Shown piece after piece: positions 9,314-18,120 of a stretch of 21,430 bases of DNA (its first letter is position 1; each line of letters starts with the position of its first letter). Where the stretch lies: contig MU603090.1 of assembly GCA_025201865.1 (NCBI GenBank), positions 1 to 21,430 on the forward strand. The letters run 5' to 3'. A program made the position numbers and the translations under genes. The DNA is from Ramicandelaber brevisporus. Lineage: Eukaryota > Kickxellomycota > Ramicandelaberales > Ramicandelaberaceae. The notes under the pieces were generated by a model that did no database searches, was not told the DNA's origin, and worked only from the letters and a program-made list of their open reading frames with translations.

Positions 9314-11098
9314 TTAGAGACCAAGTGCACTGAGCAGTCCAACGCATCCCATTGCCAGCATCATTAGCACACCCAACGCTGAAGTAAATCCATAAGCGCC
9401 ACTTAAGCCATAGGCCCAGGTGATCCAGGCAACTAGTGCGCTCACTGTGGCGACTCGGATCTCGGTTTTGTATTCAGTTTCCCAATTTCGCAATGTCAGA
9501 GGCGATCGATGTGATCTTGGGAATAGCGATTGGGATCTGCGATGTCTACCTCTGCTGCTTTGCGACCGCTTGCGTAGCTCTTGATGGCGATTAGAATCAA
9601 CTGCTGAAAATGATGATGTCACGGCTGTAGTAGCTGTTGCTGTACTTGATAGCAAATCATGTGCAGCAGCTGCATCAGTATCAACACGGTTGCTGCTATT
9701 GCGACGGAGATGGTTTGTCTTTGTGGGAGTTGCAGGTGTCAATGCAGTTAGACCAGTCGATGCAAACGGAGCAAACTGCGCGGGCGACAGCGTTGGATGA
9801 GCCGGTGTCGATGTGCCCGACACTGCTGCTGATGGGATGACACTGCTGCCACTTCCATGGCCTCCAGTCAATGCCAGTGCAATCGATGACCATGTTCTCG
9901 GTAGACTAGGCCAGGTTTTGGCAGGCGTTGATGGCTGCTGTTCATCATGATCTTTACCTTCGGGCGGGATACTGCCTCTCGATTGCCACAATGACCCAAA
10001 TGCTCTGCGGACACCTGCCAGCGACCGACGGCAGCATCTGCATTTGCGCATTAGCGACACATCAATGTAAATATACAGACATGGCAAAAACAACAAACAT
10101 CCCAGCAGTAAAATATTCACGTCAACGGCTGCTGAGTGGTCCACATGCAATGGGTGACGACGGTGAATGTACGCTGAATCCTCATTGCGATTATTACCAT
10201 TGTTGCTGTACATGTGACTCTCGGCGCGGTGAATACTATCACGTGTCAAATGGGCTGAGTGGTCCACATGCAATGGGTGACGACGGTGAATGTACGCTGA
10301 ATCCTCATTGCGATTATTACCATTGTTGCTGTACATGTGACTCTCGGCGCGGTGAATACTATCACGTGTCAAATGGGCTGAGTGGTCCACATGCAATGGG
10401 TGACGACGGTGAATGTACGCTGAATCCTCATTGCGATTATTACCATTGTTGCTGTACATGTGACTCTCGGCGCGGTGAATACTATCACGTGTCAAATGGG
10501 CTGAGTGGTCCACATGCAATGGGTGACGACGGTGAATGTACGCTGAATCCTCATTGCGATTATTACCATTGTTGCTGTACATGTGACTCTCGGCGCGGTG
10601 AATACTATCACGTGTCAAATGGATTGTTCCTTGAATCGCACCAGGCAAATCCCACCACACTAGCGCTAGATACAAACAAGCGCCAGCGGTTAGCAAGGAG
10701 CGAGCTCTCCGCAACAACTCTTGAGAGATTGTATCTGCAGCGGACAGTGGTGGAAACGTTGCAGGAACTTGATGTAATGAGGCTGTGGCTGCTTCGTCGT
10801 CTGCTATTCCATCGTCATCATCGTCATCACCGCCATCGTCATTATTGCCATGGCGGGTACGTCTGCCAATTGTATCAAACATGGACGGCATGTCTTCATC
10901 GTTGTCATCATACTCAATGTCGTTACCATGGTCAGTACTACCAACTCTGAAAGATGACGTGGGCGGTGCAGAGGGTGAAGCTGAGCTCGATACAACGTCA
11001 AAGAGCTCGTTGTCAGTGCCTTCGGCAGTGTCAACTACAGCGTCGCCAGAGCGCAGAGCGTTCAGCTGCCTTCTACGTGCTCGCTCAATCGCGTTCAT
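9314..11098 (-). CDS. Unrecognised multi-pass membrane protein with four 41-residue tandem repeats
   Basis: 594 residues from the ATG at 11098 (an in-frame GTG at 11110 and then a stop lie upstream). I do not recognise the family. Order of parts: basic N-terminus (MNAIERARRRQLNALRSG); Ser/acidic disordered region with an Asp run near 90-100; first membrane segment about 135-151; four 41-residue repeats at 160-323, each rich in His, Asn and Arg (starting HLTRDSIHRAESHMYSNN); second membrane segment about 327-346, followed by a Cys/Arg-rich RKCRCCRR; a long Ser/Thr/Ala-rich loop with basic RRNSS and RSQSLFPRSHRS sites; then two more hydrophobic segments in the last 49 residues. The repeats therefore lie in the loop between membrane segments 1 and 2, whose side of the membrane is unknown. 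The well-formed ends and intact frame argue for a real gene. Confidence 0.78.
   Translation of the reverse strand: MNAIERARRRQLNALRSGDAVVDTAEGTDNELFDVVSSSASPSAPPTSSFRVGSTDHGNDIEYDDNDEDMPSMFDTIGRRTRHGNNDDGGDDDDDDGIADDEAATASLHQVPATFPPLSAADTISQELLRRARSLLTAGACLYLALVWWDLPGAIQGTIHLTRDSIHRAESHMYSNNGNNRNEDSAYIHRRHPLHVDHSAHLTRDSIHRAESHMYSNNGNNRNEDSAYIHRRHPLHVDHSAHLTRDSIHRAESHMYSNNGNNRNEDSAYIHRRHPLHVDHSAHLTRDSIHRAESHMYSNNGNNRNEDSAYIHRRHPLHVDHSAAVDVNILLLGCLLFLPCLYIYIDVSLMRKCRCCRRSLAGVRRAFGSLWQSRGSIPPEGKDHDEQQPSTPAKTWPSLPRTWSSIALALTGGHGSGSSVIPSAAVSGTSTPAHPTLSPAQFAPFASTGLTALTPATPTKTNHLRRNSSNRVDTDAAAAHDLLSSTATATTAVTSSFSAVDSNRHQELRKRSQSSRGRHRRSQSLFPRSHRSPLTLRNWETEYKTEIRVATVSALVAWITWAYGLSGAYGFTSALGVLMMLAMGCVGLLSALGL
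10132..10623 (-). repeat. Four tandem copies of a 123-bp coding minisatellite
   Basis: Copies run 10132-10254, 10255-10377, 10378-10500 and 10501-10623. By eye they are identical except for the last base of the final copy (GGA instead of GGG on the plus strand). The length is 41 codons, so frame is kept. Each unit encodes a His/Asn/Arg-rich 41-residue repeat in the membrane protein. Confidence 0.97.
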
Positions 11099-11669
11099 CG
11101 AGAGAATCACAAAGGACAGTCCGGCACCTGTTGGAGTTTGTTGTTATTATGGGAAAGTTGTGCGAAGAGAGATACAGAAAATTCAAAACAAAAAAGTCCG
11201 AAGAGACCGTTCTTTGTATTTCTCGAGGAACCAGCTTGGCACAGTCGATACTACTTTGAAGCCGACTATTGATGATTATGGATCAGGGTACGATTGAAAA
11301 AGGACACAAAGGGCAACTTAAATATCGGATAACAACAACAATAACAATGGAGATGATTTGATGGGGGGGGGAGAAAAGTGGTATGGGAAAGTGAAGTAAG
11401 AAAGGTATAGTGTGATGTAATGTGATGTAATGTGAGGTAATGTTATGTATAATTTAGTACTAAGGAAGATGAGGGGAGTGTTACACAGTACTGAAAGAGT
11501 GAGATGAAATGATAAAAAAAGTAATATAATATAAAAAGTGGTCGTACTTTCTAATGGATTCAGTACGCCGTATGGAAAAAAAAATAGCAAAGTTAGTGTA
11601 AGTTAGAGAAGCAATTGTGGCTGTGATTGTGATTGTGATTGTGATTGTGATCTGAATGTGCCTCATTGT
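11099..11669. other. Intergenic region with simple repeats, upstream of the membrane-protein gene
   Basis: No gene is supported. The part nearest 11098 should be the membrane protein's promoter; the part nearest 11669 is the Mub1 3' flank. It contains a G9 run at 11363-11371, a degenerate 10-bp repeat (tgtgatgtaa type) at about 11406-11445, and a (TGTGAT)n hexamer tract at about 11621-11650. AT-rich sequence dominates 11450-11590. Confidence 0.5.
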
Positions 11670-13394
11670 TTAATCGTCAAGTGATGGCACATTATCGGCT
11701 GAGGGGACACCATTGTTTGCCATTGTGGCGGTAGCTGTGGTCGTTGTATCCATGCTTGCTTCCACATTGGTAGTGGTTGTAGCAGTTGCAGCAGCAGCAG
11801 TAGTAGTTGCAGTAGTAGTAGTAGAGTCAGCGGTGTCAGTAGTGGTTGCGGCTGTGGCGGTTGTAGGCTGGGCTGAAGACGAAGATGATTTACGCTCTTT
11901 GCACCAAAATCTATGACCATCTCTCCAAGCATCAGTCTGGCAGTTTCTTGAGCAATATCTCGCTTTTCTACAACGCTTGCATCTCATCAAGGTAAATCCT
12001 TGTTCTTTGTCCTCTTGCTTTAAGCATTTGAAGTTAACGCATCTACGAGGAACACTGTCGTTGTCATGTCTGACCAAATTATGCATTACAATCAGCGCCT
12101 TTTCATTCATGGCTTCTCCTCTGGATGGCTGTGTGAATTGCTCCACGATGGCAAATATATTGTCAGGACCTTTAATCTGATTAAGCATTTCGCGAGTTGA
12201 CAGATATTTGGTCAAATAGCCCAATAAATTCAGTCCATGCAACACATCTTCACTACGTGCAAATACGTTGGTATCAATCTCTGAAGCAAGCACCAGTGAC
12301 TGAGCTATCGACTTGGAGAGCACCTTATGGCGCTCCTGTAGCATTGGATGGTTATAAAATGGGCTTGAGGCAAGGATGGCTGATGCAGTGGCGGCGGCAG
12401 CAGATGCAGACACCGTTGTGGCTGAATGGGCATCTTGCTGATGTACTGTGGACTGGTGTGGCTGATGAGGCAGATGTATGTTTTCAATATCAAATGGGAG
12501 TATGCTGCTCGAGTTACTATCGTTCGAGGCTGAAATCTGCATAGACTCATGAGGCTGCTGCCTGGATGAGGTTACAGCTTGATCCCAGTGTTCACTGCAA
12601 GGCACTTCAACTGAATTGACAATCTCTGGAGAACGAGGCGGTCCAATGGCAGAGTCTTTTCGGATAAATCTTCTGATAATATTAGCATCGGCCGAATGAA
12701 CCAAATTTAAGTTAGTTTGCATTTGCTGGTGTAACTGCAACTGCTGTTGCTGATGATGCATTTGTAACTGCTTAATTGTCTCATACTGCAAAACGCCATC
12801 AACTGCATTCATATACTCGCCTAGCATTCTATCTGTGTGCTGGATTTGCCCAAGTATTATGTGTGATTTTAGTACTGAAACCAAAAAGTCGACCACTCCA
12901 ATTTTAATCATTCTTGTTCTGATCACTTCAGTTCCTCTGACTCCAACATGAACTAGACACTGATATGCTGCTGTCCATAGCCATTCATACAGCGCTGCCT
13001 GGCTATTTCTATCGATCCCACCTTGGCCGCTGTCCATGTTTGGGTCAAAATCAAACACTGTTACACTCGCCCCAACTGCAATCACATTGTTTGGATGGGT
13101 ACTGTTGCTGCTGTTGACTGTTTGACTCGGTCCGCCTCCAATACCTGGCTTGCGATACATCTTTTGCGCTATTGGAAGTGACCGCATAATTTCGAGCAAG
13201 CGCTCTAACCCACCGTCTGTAGTCAATACCTCGCGGATCCGCGGGGCTGTGATGGTCAGCACACCCAAATGAGATAACGAATTGAGGAGCGGCATGACGG
13301 CGGTGCAGTCGAGAGCACGGCGGTCATACAGCGAAGGTGTTATCGACACCGACGCTCGGTTATGGACCGGAAAGTAAAAGTTGGGTCCCCGCAT
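11670..13394 (-). CDS. MUB1: Mub1/SamB-type MYND zinc-finger protein
   Basis: A 574-residue member of the fungal Mub1/SamB family. In yeast Mub1 partners the E3 ligase Ubr2 to ubiquitylate the proteasome-gene activator Rpn4; in Aspergillus SamB affects morphogenesis. The N-terminus MRGPNFYFPVHNRASVSITP then LYDRRALDCTAVMPLLNSLSHL matches the family's conserved opening, followed by ITAPRIREVLTTDGGLERLLEIM. An ARM-like helical part includes the YEWLWTAAYQCLVHVG and VVDFLVSVLKSH segments. The MYND finger is at 452-498: Cys452, Cys457, Cys472, Cys475, Cys481, Cys485, His494 and Cys498, with CRKARYCSRNCQ at its core. A His/Gln-rich patch and a Thr/Ala-rich C-terminal tail are lineage-specific low complexity. 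An in-frame stop lies upstream (13431-13433), fixing the ATG at 13394. The Ubr2 partnership is by homology only. Confidence 0.93.
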   Translation of the reverse strand: MRGPNFYFPVHNRASVSITPSLYDRRALDCTAVMPLLNSLSHLGVLTITAPRIREVLTTDGGLERLLEIMRSLPIAQKMYRKPGIGGGPSQTVNSSNSTHPNNVIAVGASVTVFDFDPNMDSGQGGIDRNSQAALYEWLWTAAYQCLVHVGVRGTEVIRTRMIKIGVVDFLVSVLKSHIILGQIQHTDRMLGEYMNAVDGVLQYETIKQLQMHHQQQQLQLHQQMQTNLNLVHSADANIIRRFIRKDSAIGPPRSPEIVNSVEVPCSEHWDQAVTSSRQQPHESMQISASNDSNSSSILPFDIENIHLPHQPHQSTVHQQDAHSATTVSASAAAATASAILASSPFYNHPMLQERHKVLSKSIAQSLVLASEIDTNVFARSEDVLHGLNLLGYLTKYLSTREMLNQIKGPDNIFAIVEQFTQPSRGEAMNEKALIVMHNLVRHDNDSVPRRCVNFKCLKQEDKEQGFTLMRCKRCRKARYCSRNCQTDAWRDGHRFWCKERKSSSSSAQPTTATAATTTDTADSTTTTATTTAAAATATTTTNVEASMDTTTTATATMANNGVPSADNVPSLDD

Positions 13395-15117
13395 ACCTGT
13401 GGTTACAGCTCGCTCGTTGCAGCTGCAGCTCTAGCTCTAGCTCTAGCTCTAGCTCTAACTGTTGTTGCAGCTGCAGTTGTAGCTGTAGCTGTGGTTGTAG
13501 CTGTGGTTATTGGTTGAGCGAGGCTGAATAGGGTTCAGGAACCAGTTGGGTACGAGCAAAGCCAAGCTGGTGATGAGGCAGACCAACCGGAAAAAAAAAA
13601 ACACAGGATGAGGTTCGTAATATGAGTGTATCGAGAGGAGGTGTGGTCGGCTGGGCAGCACACACAACACTAACAGTGGTCAGAACAACAGTCGACCAAC
13701 GCTCCGCAACAACAGAAACAACAGAAACAATAGAAACAACAACGACAGCAACAACAACAGCAGAAGCAAAAAGAAGAAGAAGAAAAAACCAGAGGACTTC
13801 TGTGTGCTTCGACTTCTTCGTCAGATACCTGGAATTGAAGAAACACGTCAGAGTCGGAGTGTGTAGCAAACGAGCGCAGAAAAAAAACAACGCGGTGAAT
13901 AATGTGGATGTATGTTTGTGTGTATACACTGGAGTGAGGGATGCGTGTAACACAATGCGCGCTGCCAATATGATTCCGCCGCCTTGGTATTAAAAATATG
14001 CAACTGCTGTCGCAACAGCACTACTACAAGGAAGGAAGAAGAAGAAAATAAGAGCACAAAAAGGGGAGGATAGCTAAAGAGGCAGTAAAATGAGCGCCAG
14101 ATTGTATGCAGGTCACTGAAGCGATACGGAGTCAAAAAAGGGCAAGGTGATCTGAATGACCAACGGCTGTAATGTGCACGCGTGGGTATGTGTGTGTGTA
14201 TGTATTGTAATTAAGGCGAGTACGTAATTAAGCGAAGGTCACCGGATCGTGTATGAGCGATGGAGAGAGATAGCGAGAGAGTTAAAACAGAAACGCGAAA
14301 AATGCTTGACACGCAAAGAGGAGAAGTTGATGCTGCAGTATGCGCGAGATTCCAAAGCAAGAGTGTCGATTACTGTTTCGTGGATAAGAAACAAAAAGTA
14401 CAGCTCATTGTGGGTGGGTGTGTGCGTGTGTGTGTGCGTGTGTATGTGAAGGGAGGATGAGAGGTGAATGACTGTAGAGTTCGATTTGGTTGCGTATGTG
14501 TGCGTGTGATCCAGTTTCGTGTATGAGAATAGAGCTTGCTTGCAACAGGATTACTGGCGGTACTCCAAAGTGGCGGCGTCAGTGTTTCTCATTCTCACAT
14601 TCATTCTCACTTCTCTCTCTTTTTCTTCATCCACTCCTCTCCTCTTTTTGTGATTGCTATTTTCGGCAGTGTCATACACAGGTTACAATAAAATAACAAA
14701 ATCAACAATGACCACCATCTTGACGGCAACATCCATACCTTGTTCTCAAGAGAACATGCACTGCCGTTTTGCTCAACATGTGGTGGTGTATAGCTGAAAC
14801 TGTTCGAATATGAGTAAACTTGACTGTTGTTCATCAATCAACCAGTCTGTCGATCCTGACTTGATGGATTGAACTCTAACAGTAGTGGCGGAGGCGACTT
14901 TCAGCTTTCAAAAGAAAAAGAAAGAACAAGAACAGCAGCAGCAGCAACAACAACAACAATGACAGCAACAACAGTCTTGGATCTTGAAATTAAAACGAAA
15001 ATTAAAGGAGGGAATGAAAGGAATCAAAAAGAGAGAGGAACGATGACAGGATTAAAAAAAATAAAGACTAAAGCGTATGAGCAAAAAAAGTAAAGGGTTA
15101 AAAAAGCAAATGCCGGA
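13395..15117. other. Gene-poor spacer between Mub1 and syntaxin A
   Basis: 1.7 kb without a convincing gene. It contains the Mub1 leader repeats (13428-13510), A-rich/AAC-rich sequence at 13690-13800, GT tracts near 14190-14205 and 14412-14445, a pyrimidine-rich block at 14585-14650, a plus-strand AATAAA at 14687-14692, and CAG/CAA runs near 14935-14970. A plus-strand ATG frame at 13622-13993 (123 residues) is Thr/Lys low complexity in its first half; another at 14260-14460 ends in GT-repeat translation. Neither shows a domain. Confidence 0.5.
13428..13457. repeat. (GCTCTA)5 hexanucleotide microsatellite in the Mub1 leader
   Basis: Five perfect GCTCTA units, continuing into a degenerate GCTGCAG/GTAGCTGT mosaic to about 13510. 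It lies 34-63 bp upstream of the Mub1 ATG, probably in the 5' leader, where the minus strand reads (TAGAGC)5. Confidence 0.9.
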
Positions 15118-16351
15118 TTAGAATGCATTGACGACAAACTTCAGAATTAGAATGACAACAATGACAATCAAAATGAGAGTAATAATGAAGCACCACCAGC
15201 GCTTCTTACGAGCTGCACGGGCACTGACGATGGCACCCTGGAGCTGCTCAGAGCCCTTCTGAAGGTTAACCACGGCATCATCCACATGTGCCTCGATGTT
15301 GTTGATGATCTCCTGCTGGTTGTTGACCATGGTCGACATTTCGTTGAAGAGCTCGGCCAGCTGCAGAATGGTCTGCTCGAGCTGCTGCAAATCACGATGG
15401 CGGTCCTGGACATCCCGCAGCACTCGATTAGCCTCGCCCATTCGGTTGGAGCGCAGAACAGCTTGCGAGAACACATTGCCGGCCTGACCGCTGTGGATAA
15501 CCTCCTTGACCTCTTGCTCCGACATGCCAGGCTCAACAATGCGGAACTGACGGACAATTTGCTGCTCCAGCCACTGACGATGAGTCTGCTCGGCGCGTCT
15601 GAACCGATCTGTCAGCTGCTTCAGCGATGTCATCAGCTGAGTGCAGCGGTTGACGCGGTTCTTGCGCTCACGCTTGTCAATCGACGAGTCATTGGCAGCC
15701 TCTTCGTTCAGTCGCTGAACAGCAGCCTTGCTAGTCTGCAAGAGATGCTTGATGTCGCTAACGATGCGGTCGCGCTGCTGACCCAGCTGTTGCTTCTCAG
15801 ACTCGCTAAATGCAGACTGCATCTGACGCTCAATGCCAACAATCTCAGTACCAATCTTGTAATCAACCTGTTGCAAATCGCCGCGAATCTGTTCAATGAC
15901 GCTGTAGAACTGAGAGTTGTCGCCACTGCTACCGCTGCCATCGCCGCCACCAGACACATTGATGGCAACAGAGCTGGGCTTCTCAGCGGCCGGTCCGACT
16001 GGGATCATGTTCTGACGAAGCTGTAATCCGCCTGGCTGCTGCTGTTGCTGCTGTTGCTGTTGAGGCGATTGGTAGTAGTTGTGCTGTTGCTGCTGTTGCT
16101 GCTGTTGCTGATCGTATTGCTGGTATTGGTTGTACTGTGGTGGTTGGTCGTACTGCTGGTAGCCGGCATTACCGCTCTGTTAAGCATCAAACGGAGGATA
16201 GAACAAGAAAGGTTCATGTCAGTACAGCGTTACATTGGCGTATCGAATTCATGCCACCTCATTTGCAGCATGCGCATAAACCATTACTCCTTCGGTTGGA
16301 GAGAGTGCCGCTGCAACATACCCGAAGATCAGCCAGGCGATCGCGGTTCAT
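15118..16351 (-). CDS. Sso/Psy1-type plasma-membrane syntaxin (Qa-SNARE), syntaxin A, two exons
   Basis: Target-membrane SNARE for exocytic vesicle fusion, anchored by a C-terminal tail. Exon 1 is 16351-16322 (10 codons, MNRDRLADLR) and exon 2 is 16176-15118, joined phase 0 for 362 residues. The exon-2 frame has no ATG before residue 67 (MIPVGP) yet stays open to an AACAG acceptor, so exon 1 is needed. Its MxRDRLxxLR opening is typical of syntaxin N-peptides, which bind Sec1/Munc18 proteins. Next come a Gln/Tyr-rich stretch (11-66), the Habc three-helix domain (about 98-235), the SNARE motif (about 263-325, with the zero-layer Gln in VNNQQE), and a membrane anchor (337-362) ending NAF. Starting at the 16008 ATG would drop the N-peptide. 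The SNARE core is almost identical at DNA level to syntaxin B, on the opposite strand. Confidence 0.92.
15265..15444 (-). repeat. SNARE-core tract shared with syntaxin B (one arm of an inverted repeat)
   Basis: 180 bp, starting at CGAATGGGCGAGG and ending at GTGGTTAAC when read on the minus strand. It differs from 18841-19020 at only three positions, all third-codon synonymous changes. It encodes residues 255-314. Confidence 0.95.
16177..16321 (-). other. Phase-0 spliceosomal intron in syntaxin A
   Basis: 145 nt on the minus strand. Donor GTATGT at 16321-16316, branch-site TACTGAC at 16224-16218, acceptor TTAACAG ending at 16177. The branch adenosine is about 42 nt from the acceptor. Splicing joins codon 10 (CGG, Arg) to AGC (Ser) without changing frame. 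All three signals match fungal consensus. Confidence 0.85.
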
Positions 16352-16682
16352 CTTGTCTGTGTGCTCAAAGTGTGCTCTTGAAAGAGTAGGTTATCGGGGG
16401 GGGGAGGTGGAGGGAAGAGAGTAAAGCTTGGTTCAAACGTCACACCACACTAATGCTAGCAGAGCTCTCTGGTCTCGTCCTGCGTCTGACAGTGTACGCT
16501 TGGTGTGTGGTTTGGTTTGGAAATGAGGTTGTGGTGGAGTGCCGAAAAATCGAATAGAAGCAGATTGCGGACAGAAGAGAGAAAGGTTACAAACGCACGA
16601 GGTGGAGACAGGCGAGTAAAACTTTACAGAAAAAACCTGTTGTCGTGGTACCCTCGCACACACACGCATACACACATACACA

Positions 16683-16690
16683 CTTATATA
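16683..16690 (-). promoter_or_regulatory. TATA-like element, candidate promoter of syntaxin A
   Basis: Reads TATATAAG on the minus strand, 332 bp upstream of the exon-1 ATG and directly beside a CA/GT dinucleotide tract. The distance implies a roughly 300-nt leader if used. Assigned only by motif. Confidence 0.3.
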
Positions 16691-17157
16691 CACGCCCTTC
16701 CCTGGCTGAGAGAGTTTCCACGCCTGCACATTGGGCCACTACAATAGCCACTTTGCCCACACTAAAGCATGCGTGCATATATGGATATAGTGCCAATGTC
16801 AGCATTGACTTATTTGTGGACAGGTATTGGGGAGAGGGTTAAACGTGGACTTCGACTCTCGGCATGCCCAACCACTCTGAGAGTTCTCGGTGCTTTCGTC
16901 AGCATTGTCAGTGTCAACGGAGCGAAATGCCGAGACTGACTTGGACAAAATAAAGGAGAAGCAAATATGTCCCACTCGCTCTTACTGAGAACACTAATTG
17001 GATAAGAGTTGGACTCAACATTGCGGGCCGGAGACCATCACCGATCAGCATCAAGACTAATGAAAGAAAGCAAGAAAGAAAGACGACACCAAATACATAT
17101 CAGTGGCGCGAACAAGAGAGCTGATGTGTGGAGACGGGGAAGGATGGCAAATCCTTT

Positions 17158-17323
17158 GGTTACTATTCTGCAACTCTCACTCTCACTCTCGTTCTCAATC
17201 ACTCTTGTTCTCAATCACTCTTGCTTATTTGTTTGTTTTTGGTTACTATTCTGCAACTCTCACTCTCACTCTCGTTCTCAATCACTCTTGTTCTCAATCA
17301 CTCTTGCTTATTTGTTTGTTTTC
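17158..17323. repeat. Tandem direct duplication of an 83-bp pyrimidine-rich unit
   Basis: Copies 17158-17240 and 17241-17323 match at 82 of 83 positions; the last base differs. Each begins GGTTACTATTCTGCAACTC and contains an internal 16-bp doublet, GTTCTCAATCACTCTT twice. The 83-bp length is not a multiple of three. Confidence 0.95.
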
Positions 17324-17383
17324 ATTGCTTTGCTGTTTTTGCTGCTGTTTGCTTGTTTGCTTTGCTTTGTATTCATTTCACTA

Positions 17384-17983
17384 ATGGGCTGCACCTGGAG
17401 TGCCATTTCTCGTCCATTCGCAGCAGCTGTTGCACAGTGTGGTTATAAAGCTCCCTCTCTTCAAGCACAACAGCGAATCACACAAACTCTATCTCCAGAA
17501 GCAACGGTCCAAGTGCATCCTTGGCATTCAAAGATTGCATGTCGAGTTGCATCTGCAATGGCTGCCTCTCTCCACGCGTCAGTGACGTCTCCATCAACTC
17601 CAACTGTCAGCAATGACAGTGCAGACACTCCATTCAAACCAATCGATATGTACTCTACTGTCCAGCCTCAGCGCGACTACGCTAGACAAGCTAACATCTA
17701 CATGCAGCATGTACAGCCACTCTTCGTGCATTCTCTCATACTGAGTACTCCTCAGCTCACAGTCTCGCAACCTTACTTGTGCATCGATGATCCAATTCTT
17801 CAACTTTCATCCACCAGCGCTGGCAGCAATAATCAGTCAAGATTGCCCAGAGTCCGTGCGGTATCGGATCTGTTGTACTCAAACATCACACCATCCTCTC
17901 GAGTAGCGTCGCCGTTCCATCTAGAGAGACAGCACGCGCCGTATCGTCGCTGTCGTCGTGCGACAGTTTCTGGTTCTCAATAG
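17384..17983 (+). CDS. Hypothetical protein, 199 residues, not recognised
   Basis: An open frame with mixed codons and no low-complexity bias after 17384, unlike the spacer before it. No domain is recognised. From the ATG at 17384 the protein opens MGCTWS, matching an N-myristoylation pattern (Gly2, Ser6) with a palmitoylatable Cys3. Alternatively, a TATAAA at 17444-17449 could drive transcription from within this frame; then the in-frame ATG at 17558 (MAASLHAS, good context) would give 141 residues and no acylation signal. The body is Ser/Thr/Pro/Gln-rich and ends in a basic HLERQHAPYRRCRRATVSGSQ-type tail. No membrane segment is present after 17384. It sits head-to-tail 263 bp before syntaxin B, on the same strand. 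It could be a real lineage-specific gene or a chance frame. Confidence 0.4.
   Translation: MGCTWSAISRPFAAAVAQCGYKAPSLQAQQRITQTLSPEATVQVHPWHSKIACRVASAMAASLHASVTSPSTPTVSNDSADTPFKPIDMYSTVQPQRDYARQANIYMQHVQPLFVHSLILSTPQLTVSQPYLCIDDPILQLSSTSAGSNNQSRLPRVRAVSDLLYSNITPSSRVASPFHLERQHAPYRRCRRATVSGSQ
17444..17449 (+). promoter_or_regulatory. TATAAA element
   Basis: Perfect TATAAA followed by a CTCCCTCTCTTC pyrimidine patch, 114 bp before the in-frame ATG at 17558. If functional it would place the hypothetical protein's start at 17558, not 17384. Assigned only by motif. Confidence 0.3.
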
Positions 17984-18120
17984 CACGGTGTTGCTTGGCA
18001 TTGTATTTTTAGCAACTGATGATGTGTCAGCTCTTGGTTCAGCTCCGCATCAACCATATATCATACAGGCCACCTTCTCCCCTTCCTTCTCCTGAAACTG
18101 TTTGCTGACAAGCCACGCTT

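Larger units (their letters stand above)
16352..17383. other. Spacer between syntaxin A and the small plus-strand ORF
   Basis: About 1 kb without a supported gene. It contains a G9 run at 16396-16404 (C9 in the syntaxin A leader), a CA-repeat at about 16659-16682 running into the TATA-like element at 16683-16690, and the 83-bp duplication at 17158-17323. Frames through 17009-17383 stay open because the sequence is pyrimidine-rich; the duplicated unit is read in two different frames, so coding is unlikely there. Confidence 0.5.

Noticed and set aside
13622-13993. A 123-codon plus-strand ATG frame divergent from Mub1
   Set aside because: Its first half is Thr/Glu then Lys/Arg low complexity from AAC/ACA/AGA repeats, and no motif is visible. 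Kept only as spacer content.
17060-17383. An N-terminal extension of the small plus-strand ORF with apparent membrane segments
   Set aside because: The hydrophobic stretch comes from T/C-rich repeats. The 83-bp duplication is read in two different frames within it, which is not how a conserved membrane domain would behave.
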